Assembly: GCA_021770925.1 (NCBI GenBank)
Contig: JAETPY010000020.1
Coordinates: 1-36,962, forward strand
Direction: 5' to 3'
Source of the DNA: Erysipelotrichaceae bacterium
Lineage (GTDB): Bacteria > Bacillota_I > Bacilli_A > Erysipelotrichales > Coprobacillaceae
Length of the DNA stretch: 36,962 nucleotides
Positions 15,346 to 23,888 of the stretch are shown here, piece by piece. How positions within the stretch are numbered: the stretch's first letter is position 1; each line of letters starts with the position of its first letter. The position numbers and the translations under genes are program-made. The notes below the pieces were generated by a model. The model was not told where the DNA came from, made no database searches, and saw only the letters and a list, made by a program, of their open reading frames with translations.

Positions 15346-16337
15346 TTATCCTTTATCGAAAACGGTATAAAAGGCTTTCCTTCAAAAACTGTTTTAATCA
15401 ATTTATACCCATCATATTTAATTGCTGTTTTATATGATATTTTTCTTTTTAGTTTCGTATGTTGAAATTTAGTATCTAATCTATTTTCAAAAGCTTCAAT
15501 AAATATCTGCCTACCCTCTTCATTCAATAAACAGTAATTAGTTTTTTTATCGAAATGTTTTTCAACATTTAACTTTTTAGTATTTACTAATTCAAAAATA
15601 GTTTTGAAAACTATAACTGGCTTAAATACTTCACTTAAATCCAATGATAAAGAAAATCTTTGTTCTGTCGGTTCATGTAAAAACGAAATGCTTTGATTCA
15701 AATGAGTTTGATATATTGCCGAAATTGTTTTTGTATATAGCAATGTGTTTCCAAAAGAAATCAATGCATTGATTGGGTTATCCGGCGGTCTTTTAACCCT
15801 CTTGTTCATCATAAAATCTTCAGGTAATATATATTTAAAAGTACTATAAAACCTTTGCCATATTTCACCCTCAACCGCCATTATTTCTTTAATATTATTA
15901 GCATCTTGTAAACGTTTAAAAACCACCTTTCGAATCCAGTCCACAGTTTCTTTAACTTCTTTTTTACCATGTTTGTAATAATGATACAAAGTTTCATCAA
16001 TATTAACTGCTATTCCATTAACAATTGCTTTAGCAATTTCTTTTCTTTGATTGCTAAATGCTTCAACTTGTTTGATCAATAATTTACCACTAGTATATTT
16101 ATCTTTAGGATAAAAAGTTCCACTATACCCTTGATAATAATTAAAAAAATGAATAATTATATTTTTTGATGAAATAAAATCTAATAATTTAGTATTTAAC
16201 GATACTTCATTTAAACAATATATCTCTTTTACATTTTCTACTGGTAAATATATGTTTTTATTACCTTTTCTAAAACAAAGTGAATCATCTTTTCTCTTTA
16301 AATCACCCATACTAGTTATATATTTTGTACTCCCCAT
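15339..16337 (-). CDS. cas1: CRISPR-associated integrase Cas1
   Basis: 332 residues, normal for type I-B Cas1. It catalyses insertion of new spacers. The metal-binding triad is visible: E156 in MAVEGEIW, H221 in SFLHEP and E236 in DLSEVFKP. The N-terminal beta domain includes NIIIHFFNYYQGYSGTFYP, the usual dimer-interface region. The ATG at 16337 is chosen because AGGAGGTG precedes it; upstream in-frame codons overlap cas4 and are not needed. It follows cas4 by 13 bases. Confidence 0.96.
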   Translation of the reverse strand: MGSTKYITSMGDLKRKDDSLCFRKGNKNIYLPVENVKEIYCLNEVSLNTKLLDFISSKNIIIHFFNYYQGYSGTFYPKDKYTSGKLLIKQVEAFSNQRKEIAKAIVNGIAVNIDETLYHYYKHGKKEVKETVDWIRKVVFKRLQDANNIKEIMAVEGEIWQRFYSTFKYILPEDFMMNKRVKRPPDNPINALISFGNTLLYTKTISAIYQTHLNQSISFLHEPTEQRFSLSLDLSEVFKPVIVFKTIFELVNTKKLNVEKHFDKKTNYCLLNEEGRQIFIEAFENRLDTKFQHTKLKRKISYKTAIKYDGYKLIKTVFEGKPFIPFSIKDKC

Positions 16338-16350
16338 AATAACACCTCCT

Positions 16351-16845
16351 CTATATATAACAATAAGCATAATATGCACATTTTTTGCACTTGCTCTCAT
16401 TTAAAACTGGTGGTATTTGACCAGCTTCTAATAATTTCTTAATCTCTATAACCATTTTATTTAATTTTTGTTCTTCCAAGTCACTTAATTCTACTTCAAT
16501 AAAAGTTTTATTTTGTTTATTTTTTTCAATTACTTCTATTCTACCTTTTCTATTAATTCCTTTCGATTTTAATATCTTAAGATAATACAAAAGCTGCCAC
16601 TTAGCGGCTATCAAGTCAGCATCAGATTTTTTTGTTTCGATTAAGTATTTAGCCGTTAATTTATCTAATCTTACATTATCTATTGCTATTTCTGCATTTT
16701 TATTATCGCTATATTTTTGTTCATGCAAAGCTTTCCCAATTTTTACATCTTCACTTTCATCTTCTAAATTAAGACGATTACCATGTAAATAACATTGTCT
16801 TTTACAATGAAAATAATAATTTATCAATGTCCCATTTATTTGCAT
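16351..16845 (-). CDS. cas4: CRISPR-associated exonuclease Cas4
   Basis: 164 residues, normal Cas4 size. It trims prespacers and selects those with a correct PAM. RecB-family nuclease features: H41 in GKALHE, E70 and K72 in IETKKS, and a QLLYYL (Q84) helix. The Fe-S cluster cysteines are C14/C18 near the N-terminus and C153, C156, C162 at the end (CKKCAYYAYC). Its start is ATG at 16845, seven bases after AGGTGG; a GTG six bases upstream is too close to that site. The ribosome site overlaps the cas3 stop codon. Confidence 0.94.
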   Translation of the reverse strand: MQINGTLINYYFHCKRQCYLHGNRLNLEDESEDVKIGKALHEQKYSDNKNAEIAIDNVRLDKLTAKYLIETKKSDADLIAAKWQLLYYLKILKSKGINRKGRIEVIEKNKQNKTFIEVELSDLEEQKLNKMVIEIKKLLEAGQIPPVLNESKCKKCAYYAYCYI

Positions 16846-16856
16846 AATCACACCAC

Positions 16857-19349
16857 CTATATAAACAATTCATTTTCAGTTTCAAACAAACCAGTATTTA
16901 ATTTGCCATCTAAAATATAATTATCACCATCTTCAATATAGAAAATATCACCAATTTGCTCTTCATAATCAAATTGACAGTTACTATCAACTTGATACAT
17001 AAAATAATTCATTTTACTTTTTACAACCGATAATTGATAAATCTTTTTAGAATAATCCATTTCATTATCCTGCAATAATTCTACATACTGCTTCCATATC
17101 AAATTACCATCATATTCATGACCATCAAAATCCTTTATCTTTCGCCCTAAAAAAATCGTTACTCGATCTCTTGTATCTAAAATTAATTCCATCCGTTTAC
17201 TTACTTCTTTATAATTTAAGCAGGCAGCAGCCTCCCTAAAAAAGTCTCCAACATTACCATCATTATATTCTTTAGCCTTATGTTTTAAAACTGTGAGTAA
17301 TTTTTGATAATATTGATTAAAACTCTTATTTAATAATACAGCTTTCATTTCATCATTTAATAATGTTAAATTTTCGGCAACTCTTTCATCCTTTTTATAA
17401 ATATTTGCAGCTTTATTTAAATTAAAGAAATACACTACCCCATCTTTTAAACAAGAACGATTTATTCTCCCCATAAACTGTTCTTCACTATCTAGTTTTG
17501 AAATATCTTTATAACCAATATCCATATCAATATCAACACCCGCTTCAACTACCTGTGTTGCTACTAAAATAAGATGATTACAAGTATTAACCTTATCTAT
17601 TATTATTTCTCTTTCCAAAATACTGTCAAAACCGCTAATAAATAAAACTTCACAATCAAGATTTTCATTTTTAAGACGCCGATAAAATTTCTCAGCACTT
17701 CTTCTTACAATAAACTCTAACATAATTTTTTTCTTTAGTTTATTCATTTTCAAAACATGCTCAAATAACACTTCTTCAACATTTTTTACTTCCAACAAAC
17801 TATAATCAATCTTTACCCGTTCTTTAAAAATAGGATTTAAAAAATATTTTTTACAATCTTTAATTAATGATACCGAATTACTATCATCATTTGTAAGTAC
17901 TTCTAAATTAGGTAAAGTAGCTGACATAATAATTATTTTCATATTTAAGATTCTCGCGTATTCCTTTAAAAAGATAATTATTTCATTCCAGCGTTCAATT
18001 CGATAATTTTGGATTTCATCTAAAACAATGACAGTATTAACAAATTGATAAAAACCAAATGCTGATTCACGGTTATTGCCAAATAGTGTATCAAACAAAC
18101 TAACATGCGTAGTTAAAATAATTGGATAATTCAAAAACTGACGGTCTAATAAAGCCTTTTGATATTTATTAGGTTTATTTTCATCAATCTTAATTGGCGT
18201 TGTTGAATTAACAACTGCAACATTATTTAAAATACTGCTATGATCAAATATTTTATTAAGTGAAGCAATATTTTGTTCTACTAATGTATTAAAAGGATAA
18301 ACATAGACAATTTTGTTTAAATCATTATTTTTTTCAATTAAACGTAAACTTAAGTTTATCGCTGTATTGCTTTTACCACTGCCGGTTGGTGCTTCCAAAT
18401 AAAAAATATTTTTATCATAATTTTCTATTAGAGTTTTTTCTGCTTCTAAAAATATCTCAGTTCTTAATTCGTTGATACTATTTTCTAAAATCTGCTTTTT
18501 TCTAATTTTAGTTATCAGCTTGGTGTTATCATATTGTTTAATCAGTTCTTTAAAATCAAAATCATTTATCACATTAATGTCTTTTTGATTATTATAAAAT
18601 TCACTTGTTGCATAGTAATCGCATGTAACTAAAATAGAATATAAAAGTCTAACATAAGCATATAAATCAATTTGTTTATTAAGCTCACATTTTTTTAATT
18701 TTTTAAATAAACCATTTCTCCCATTCTTTTTTAAAGGAACAAAATTAAAATCTACATTAAACTGACTTACAAATTCATCGCTATTTACCCAATCTATAAT
18801 TCTTTTTTCTAATTTATCATCACTATCAAATTTATCAATAAAGTAAGTTCTAAAATCATCAATCTTACTATGATGCCTAGAAATTACAAAAGCATTTATA
18901 TAAGTAATTCTTTTCAATATTTTATAATCATTTTTATCGAGTGAACTTATTTTATTTAGAAAATATCCCAAATAAATATATGCTGATAATATCGAGTGTT
19001 TAGAATCTAAGTTTTGTGGCGGTGTCATATAATTCATAGCACGATTATTCATCTTATCATTTTGAAAAATAGGATTTATTTTACCATTATCATGGAAAAC
19101 AATCGTATTAATAAAAAGTTCATTAAACACTTCTTTTCCTTCATCAGATAAATCACTAACTAAATTATTTTTAAAAGATACCATTATTTTATCTAATCTT
19201 TTTAATTCAAAAATTTCTTTTAAATATTTTATACACAATTGAATATGTTCAACAATCGTCTCGTGCTGATCATCTTTAACATGTCCATAACAATTATTAA
19301 TATTTTTTATTAATTGTTCTAGTGACACCACATATTTATCAATATTCAT
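16857..19349 (-). CDS. cas3: CRISPR-associated helicase/nuclease Cas3 (HD + SF2)
   Basis: 830 residues. Cas3 is recruited by Cascade to unwind and degrade target DNA. The HD nuclease domain comes first (H35, then HD at 86-87 in VFHDNGK, with RHHSK near 168). The SF2 helicase follows: APTGSGKS near 318 (Walker A), DEIQ near 440 (a variant of DEAD/DEVH), SATLP, and an arginine-finger motif EEQFMGRINRS. HD plus helicase in one chain is the usual arrangement. The ATG at 19349 is chosen for AAGGAG before it; the longer frame overlaps an intergenic hairpin. A gap of 37 bases with a terminator-like hairpin parts it from cas5. Confidence 0.95.
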   Translation of the reverse strand: MNIDKYVVSLEQLIKNINNCYGHVKDDQHETIVEHIQLCIKYLKEIFELKRLDKIMVSFKNNLVSDLSDEGKEVFNELFINTIVFHDNGKINPIFQNDKMNNRAMNYMTPPQNLDSKHSILSAYIYLGYFLNKISSLDKNDYKILKRITYINAFVISRHHSKIDDFRTYFIDKFDSDDKLEKRIIDWVNSDEFVSQFNVDFNFVPLKKNGRNGLFKKLKKCELNKQIDLYAYVRLLYSILVTCDYYATSEFYNNQKDINVINDFDFKELIKQYDNTKLITKIRKKQILENSINELRTEIFLEAEKTLIENYDKNIFYLEAPTGSGKSNTAINLSLRLIEKNNDLNKIVYVYPFNTLVEQNIASLNKIFDHSSILNNVAVVNSTTPIKIDENKPNKYQKALLDRQFLNYPIILTTHVSLFDTLFGNNRESAFGFYQFVNTVIVLDEIQNYRIERWNEIIIFLKEYARILNMKIIIMSATLPNLEVLTNDDSNSVSLIKDCKKYFLNPIFKERVKIDYSLLEVKNVEEVLFEHVLKMNKLKKKIMLEFIVRRSAEKFYRRLKNENLDCEVLFISGFDSILEREIIIDKVNTCNHLILVATQVVEAGVDIDMDIGYKDISKLDSEEQFMGRINRSCLKDGVVYFFNLNKAANIYKKDERVAENLTLLNDEMKAVLLNKSFNQYYQKLLTVLKHKAKEYNDGNVGDFFREAAACLNYKEVSKRMELILDTRDRVTIFLGRKIKDFDGHEYDGNLIWKQYVELLQDNEMDYSKKIYQLSVVKSKMNYFMYQVDSNCQFDYEEQIGDIFYIEDGDNYILDGKLNTGLFETENELFI

Positions 19350-19361
19350 AGTTTTCTCCTT

Positions 19362-19386
19362 CAATAAAACCCGCAATAAAGCGGGT
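19362..19386 (-). terminator. Weak terminator/attenuator inside the cas operon
   Basis: Minus strand ACCCGC, loop TTTATT, GCGGGT, then TTTATTG. The GC-rich 6-bp stem followed by a short T-run begins directly after the cas5 stop and ends before the cas3 ribosome site. It looks like a partial intrinsic terminator. Confidence 0.55.
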
Positions 19387-20088
19387 CTAATAAAATATTA
19401 TATTTTTACTATCAAAAGTATATACAGTTCCTTCATCCATCAGTAAATCCGTATGAATAAAAGTCATATATTCATATAATCCTGTTTTTTCATTTAATCC
19501 AATTGGTAAACTCTCCTGATACTTATAAAAATCCATATCAATATCCTCAGCTTCTTCAAAACTTTTCCTAGGAAACAAACAATCAATTCTTTCTTCATCA
19601 ATATTTCTTTCATCCAATTCAACGACACAAACATCGCTTATTACTGCAGGATGATCATTTTTTCCTAAATAAGGAATATAAATACACTTATGATTAATCA
19701 ATGAATCAGCAATTTTTTTAGCTTCCTCATTATCTAAAAGTACAATAATGTCCCATTTGGGATACTCTAACCACTGTTCTTTAACAATCAGATTTCCGCC
19801 CTGCTGTTTTGAAGCATATCCAACTGAATTATTAAAATACTGAATCTTTTTAGAAAAATAACCCTTTTTATTTAAAGGAATAATAGATACTTTTATATCT
19901 TTTAGTTTTCGATAAAACTCTGGAAGTTCTTTAGTATCGTTATAACCCTGATACCCTAAAACAGCCCCAAACATTCCTAGTAACGCTACTTTATGAATAT
20001 TACCAAATGTAAAATAATAATAGGTATTGACTTCAGGTCGCTTAAAAAAAGCTGTTTTACCACTTAAAGTAAATTTAAGTGCCTGCAT
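19387..20088 (-). CDS. cas5: Cascade subunit Cas5 (type I-B)
   Basis: 233 residues, normal for type I-B Cas5. It caps the 5' tag of the crRNA in Cascade. The N-terminal RRM strand MQALKFTLSGKTAFFKRPEV and the following YYYFTFGNIHKVALLGMFGAVLGY region are typical of Cas5 (conserved P/T.. and the 'HK..llGilGailG' helix). No catalytic residues are expected, as Cas6 is separate. GAGGTG six bases before ATG. Its start is three bases from the cas7 stop. Confidence 0.93.
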   Translation of the reverse strand: MQALKFTLSGKTAFFKRPEVNTYYYFTFGNIHKVALLGMFGAVLGYQGYNDTKELPEFYRKLKDIKVSIIPLNKKGYFSKKIQYFNNSVGYASKQQGGNLIVKEQWLEYPKWDIIVLLDNEEAKKIADSLINHKCIYIPYLGKNDHPAVISDVCVVELDERNIDEERIDCLFPRKSFEEAEDIDMDFYKYQESLPIGLNEKTGLYEYMTFIHTDLLMDEGTVYTFDSKNIIFY

Positions 20089-20091
20089 AAA

Positions 20092-21027
20092 TTACACCTC
20101 ATTTTTAGTAATAATATGATATATCTTAGCATTTTTTAAATTAGATTCCAAAACTGTTGTTTCAGGATTATAATATATTTCAATATTTAAGATATCATCA
20201 AGTTCATTTAACATATTACATTCAATTTTAATTTTGTTAATATCGGTTTTTTCAAAACTAATATATTCACTTAAATTTGGTAAATATGTATCTAATTTAG
20301 TTTCGACAAATAAAGCAAATTCATTTTCACACCCTTCTTTAGCATTAGAAGAAAATGAAGTAGCTGCTACTAAAGCTGTTCGTTTAAAATTTTGATAGTC
20401 TGCTTCGGTATACCCATCAGTTACCTTTAATGATACTAGTTCTTTATAGGCATTAGGATTGATTGAAAAAGGATAAAAATAATGCGCTTCATTACTAACG
20501 ATCTTCGTTCCTAATGTAGAATTTTTAGCTTCCTCATCTTTTTCTTTATCTTTAGAAGCATCTCTAAACGGTGATAAAATTTGCTGTTCTTCAGCAACGC
20601 TGCCATCGTATTTATTAATTCCCTGACCAAACTGAACAGCACCAGTAATTGAAATATTATTCTTAGCTTCCGCAAAAGTAGCTCCAAAGTTTTTAACATC
20701 TACCGCACTCATTAAATTAGTGAAAACTTCTTTAGCATCTTTACATTTTGATAAATCTTCAACATCAAATAACTTTTCATAACGTTCTTTTAATGAATTA
20801 GGTACTAATGTTACACTACCATCTTTTTGTGGTGAAAATTTCATTGATTTTATGTATAACACTTTTTTACCTTCACTATCCCACATCTTTTTCATTGGAT
20901 ATTTTAAAGCTTTGTCACTGCCAAAAACCGTTCCATCTGATAAACTCTTAGGATAACCGGAAAAATCCGCATTCCAATTAGCCATTATTGAGGCAATTCC
21001 AATAACTCCATATACTCTTTTATCCAT
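20092..21027 (-). CDS. cas7: Cascade backbone subunit Cas7 (type I-B, Csh2/DevR-like)
   Basis: 311 residues. Several copies form the helical crRNA-binding backbone of Cascade. The opening RVYGVIGIASIMANWNADF with GSDKALKYPMKKMW is the characteristic Cas7 RRM entry and thumb region. A lysine/glutamate-rich insertion (ASKDKEKDEEAKN, about residues 158-170) interrupts the core and is probably a flexible loop. ATG at 21027 is chosen for AAAGGGG before it; a start 21 bases upstream has no ribosome site. It overlaps cas8b by eight bases. Confidence 0.94.
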   Translation of the reverse strand: MDKRVYGVIGIASIMANWNADFSGYPKSLSDGTVFGSDKALKYPMKKMWDSEGKKVLYIKSMKFSPQKDGSVTLVPNSLKERYEKLFDVEDLSKCKDAKEVFTNLMSAVDVKNFGATFAEAKNNISITGAVQFGQGINKYDGSVAEEQQILSPFRDASKDKEKDEEAKNSTLGTKIVSNEAHYFYPFSINPNAYKELVSLKVTDGYTEADYQNFKRTALVAATSFSSNAKEGCENEFALFVETKLDTYLPNLSEYISFEKTDINKIKIECNMLNELDDILNIEIYYNPETTVLESNLKNAKIYHIITKNEV

Positions 21028-22738
21028 TTTCTTTTTCCCCTTTTTCATAAATTAAATTTTCACCAAGATAACCTGCCATCAACATACTTTGATCGATTTT
21101 CTTGACATCCATATATTCCATGACCATTGCAAATAAATAATTAAAGCGCGTTTTCCCTACAAATAGATCATAATTATAACGACGATAAAATTGTTCCAGC
21201 TTGATTTTCAAAACCTTATCATTTCTAATAACGATAAATTGATTAATAATATCCTGGGTTTTATTCTTTGTTTTACTTTTTGATTGCAAGTAAGCAATAG
21301 CTTGGCCAACAGCAAAACTATATTCCAAATCATCTTCAATTTTCATTTGATGTTCGGCATTTATCTTAGTTCGTAAAACATCTCGTATATCTTCCATATC
21401 ATTCTCCTTTTGACTAAAATACTTATTTAACGCAAAATATAAATTCATTTGTTTCTTCGCACTGTTTAGATAACCCATTTTGATTGAATATTTAGTTATA
21501 TCCAAGGCAGCTTTTAACAAAACATTTCCAATATTTTCAACTTTTCCTGCATATACCCAAGCATGAATTGCTTCCCTACAAGCCAAAAGATTCTTTTTAT
21601 AAATACTATCAACGCCTTTGAGATCATCAGGAGCTGTAAAATAATTATTTTTTAAATATTTAGAAAATAATATCTCATTAATAAGATTTTCAACATCTGT
21701 TCTTTTTTCATATTCTTTATAACATTCATCATCCAAAGAACCAATAACATTTCTATAATTAAATAAAGGTTTTAAAAAAACTTTATAATCCGTAACAACA
21801 TCCATATAATGAATTTCTAATTCTTTACCTTTTTTTGTTTTAACAACGATCCCATCAAAACCTTTTTCTATATTTTTAATATTATTTAAACAATAAATTC
21901 TTTTATCATCATCTTCATCACTACTAAAATAAATATTAGTCTTACCTGCATTTGCCTGATTCATCAAAAAATCAAAAAAATGTTTTTCAAGTAAAGCTTC
22001 TTTTAAAGATAACATGTAAGGAATCTTATTCATTCTCGTTTTATTTTCCAAAAATGGTTTTTTAGAATTTAACTGCATATTATAATTCGGTAAGCCATAA
22101 ACATCATTACCATCATAAATATTATAATCATTACAATTAAATATCTTCGTTAAAGTATAACGATTTCCCTCATTAATATATAACTGATCATCATCCTCAA
22201 AAAAGACCTTTAAATAATCTTTTTCACTATAATCAACTTTATCTAAATTATATACATTTTCAATCAACCATTGTTTATTTCTTAGTAACTTCTCCTGATC
22301 AATTTCACCAATATCATCAGCTACAAAATTATACATTTGTAAGTCTTTACCTTTATATTTCTCCTGGGGATTCTCTAAAGACTTAAAATATTTTTCAGTT
22401 GCTTCATTTATTCTATCTTTATCATTTAATTTTTCTTTTTTTACAAAGTATGATAAATAATTATTTGAAAGAATTAATCTAAATGGCAAATCTAAAGTTT
22501 TTTGTGTATTTATTATTTGACTTTGATAATCATAAAAACATAATTTTCGATATGTTTCATCATCAGGCTTTTCAATCAAACAATGATCCTTTTTTGAATA
22601 CTTGATTTTTTCAACCTGATAACTGCCATCACTATGTACCAAAACATAATCACCATTAGTTAAAACCATCGTCTCCAAAATCAAATTTGGGTTATTTTTA
22701 AGTTCCTGACTAAAAATTTCTAGACACTCCTCCAGCAT
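21020..22738 (-). CDS. cas8b: Cascade large subunit Cas8b (Csh1-like)
   Basis: 572 residues. Large subunit that reads the PAM and recruits Cas3. The segment RLILSNNYLSYFVKKEKL near residues 87-104 matches the Csh1/Cas8b signature (SNNYLSxFVKK), and ENPQEKYKG follows. The long C-terminal helical part (from about 400) is like the small-subunit region carried by Cas8b. No zinc-finger CxxC pairs are seen, unlike Cst1-type Cas8. Start: ATG at 22738, seven bases after AGGAGG; a GTG one codon upstream is nearer. Translationally linked to cas7 by overlap. Confidence 0.92.
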   Translation of the reverse strand: MLEECLEIFSQELKNNPNLILETMVLTNGDYVLVHSDGSYQVEKIKYSKKDHCLIEKPDDETYRKLCFYDYQSQIINTQKTLDLPFRLILSNNYLSYFVKKEKLNDKDRINEATEKYFKSLENPQEKYKGKDLQMYNFVADDIGEIDQEKLLRNKQWLIENVYNLDKVDYSEKDYLKVFFEDDDQLYINEGNRYTLTKIFNCNDYNIYDGNDVYGLPNYNMQLNSKKPFLENKTRMNKIPYMLSLKEALLEKHFFDFLMNQANAGKTNIYFSSDEDDDKRIYCLNNIKNIEKGFDGIVVKTKKGKELEIHYMDVVTDYKVFLKPLFNYRNVIGSLDDECYKEYEKRTDVENLINEILFSKYLKNNYFTAPDDLKGVDSIYKKNLLACREAIHAWVYAGKVENIGNVLLKAALDITKYSIKMGYLNSAKKQMNLYFALNKYFSQKENDMEDIRDVLRTKINAEHQMKIEDDLEYSFAVGQAIAYLQSKSKTKNKTQDIINQFIVIRNDKVLKIKLEQFYRRYNYDLFVGKTRFNYLFAMVMEYMDVKKIDQSMLMAGYLGENLIYEKGEKENG

Positions 22739-22752
22739 CACATTACCTCCTT

Positions 22753-23445
22753 TTAATAATAGGAATAATTAACAAATCCAAAACCCCGCGCATTCATCTC
22801 TAAAAGTCCAGCTCCAATGGCCAGCATCGCTAATTTTTGAGCATTTTCATTTTCAGCAATCTCTAGTTCAATCATGTCTCCTAGTATTTTAATCCCCTTG
22901 TACATACGAGAAACAGGAACTTTATTTTTAAAATTGATATGATAATATAACTGAAAATCTTCATTCATCTTACCACCAGTAATATCATTATATTTTTTAA
23001 TTAAATTAATTTTTAAACGCTTTTCAAATTCTTCTACTTTGATACTATTTTTCCAATAACCATGTTCAGTTTTTAAAATTATTGGTGTTAAGGTATATAA
23101 TTTTTTAACTATTTTAGGTTTTATGATCTTGACTTCTCCTGTTAATCCTTGTATTTCTTTAGTACGATTTTTCACTAACGTTTCATACAAATATTCCGCC
23201 AGCTTATAATCAACAGTTCTAATTCTAAACACATAAGCATTATCCTTTCGATATATTCCATTTTTGGCCAGCGGATAAAGACTATCAAAAGTATAAAATT
23301 TGTACATATTTGCTTCATGAATATTTAAAAATTCATTTTCTTTTACCAAAACACTATCTATGAAATACGCAAGATAACTTTGTATTTCTTCTATTTTTAT
23401 ATCTTCTAATAAATATACTTTTATTTTCAATTCATATACATTCAT
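22753..23445 (-). CDS. cas6: CRISPR RNA endoribonuclease Cas6
   Basis: 230 residues. It cuts the array transcript within repeats to give crRNAs that start with ATTGAAAC. The C-terminal glycine-rich loop is clear: AIGAGLLEMNARGFGFVNY, ending four residues before the C-terminus. H43 (NIHEAN) is a candidate catalytic histidine, in the usual position for Cas6. ATG at 23445 is chosen because GGGGAG precedes it; a TTG 15 bases upstream lies in that ribosome site. First gene of the operon, 15 bases before cas8b. Confidence 0.93.
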   Translation of the reverse strand: MNVYELKIKVYLLEDIKIEEIQSYLAYFIDSVLVKENEFLNIHEANMYKFYTFDSLYPLAKNGIYRKDNAYVFRIRTVDYKLAEYLYETLVKNRTKEIQGLTGEVKIIKPKIVKKLYTLTPIILKTEHGYWKNSIKVEEFEKRLKINLIKKYNDITGGKMNEDFQLYYHINFKNKVPVSRMYKGIKILGDMIELEIAENENAQKLAMLAIGAGLLEMNARGFGFVNYSYY

Positions 23446-23478
23446 TCCTGTGCTCCCCAATCTATTTCTATAAGAATT

Positions 23479-23507
23479 ATTATAACTTATTCCAAAACCA
23501 CATGCAA
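23479..23507 (-). promoter_or_regulatory. cas operon promoter
   Basis: Minus strand TTGCAT (23502-23507), 17-base spacer, TATAAT (23479-23484). Transcription should begin near 23472, about 27 bases before cas6. It is the only strong promoter seen for the eight cas genes. Confidence 0.75.
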
Positions 23508-23518
23508 AAGCGCTTACA
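23505..23518. promoter_or_regulatory. cre-like site overlapping the cas -35
   Basis: Minus strand TGTAAGCGCTTTTG matches TGWAANCGNTNWCA at all but the last two positions. It overlaps the -35 of the cas promoter, so a bound CcpA-like regulator could block it. Confidence 0.45.
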
Positions 23519-23807
23519 TTAATAACAGTAAAAATTAATCATTAATATTTTTTATCCAAAATATTTTTATTATCCTATCCCATAAAGATTGTTTTTTTGG
23601 GATTTCTAAAAAATTTATATTTATATTAACACCATTCTTTTGATTAATTTCATTGTCTTAAATCATGCCATCGTAAAATAATAATAACATCTTTAATAAT
23701 TATTGAATTGTTAAAATATTTTTATTTAGTTTTGTTATTTTATATCCATAACAATCTTATTCTATCAAAATACCTAATAATAACATTTTTATTATAATAA
23801 TCACAAA
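23519..23807. other. Intergenic region with possible decayed coding remnant
   Basis: Very AT-rich. On the minus strand an open stretch of 40 codons (23535-23657) reads like protein, including FLEIPKKQSLWDRIIKIFW, but has no start codon or ribosome site. An adjacent 23-codon stretch in another frame (about 23657-23730, containing ILRWHDLRQ) could join it through one frameshift. This may be the remnant of a small gene. No RNA gene or mobile element is recognised. Confidence 0.25.
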
Positions 23808-23828
23808 ATACATAGATTATCTATGTAT
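23808..23828. promoter_or_regulatory. Palindrome upstream of the peptidase promoter (possible operator)
   Basis: ATACATAGA-TTA-TCTATGTAT: 9-base perfect arms, ending two bases before the -35 of the plus-strand promoter. A likely dimeric regulator site of unknown identity. Confidence 0.35.
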
Positions 23829-23830
23829 AA

Positions 23831-23858
23831 TTGATTTTTTAATATATTATGTTATAAT
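23831..23858 (+). promoter_or_regulatory. Promoter of the broken peptidase gene, with cre-like core downstream
   Basis: TTGATT (23831-23836), 16-base spacer ending TGT, TATAAT (23853-23858). Just downstream (23871-23878) is the core AAGCGCTT, in the initially transcribed region where CcpA sites often repress; the full 14-base match to cre has three mismatches. Confidence 0.6.
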
Positions 23859-23888
23859 ACAAATTATAGAAAGCGCTTTTTATAATAA

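Noticed and set aside
20511-20699. Minus-strand open frame inside cas7
   Set aside because: Out of frame with a well-supported cas7 and low in complexity; no start signal.
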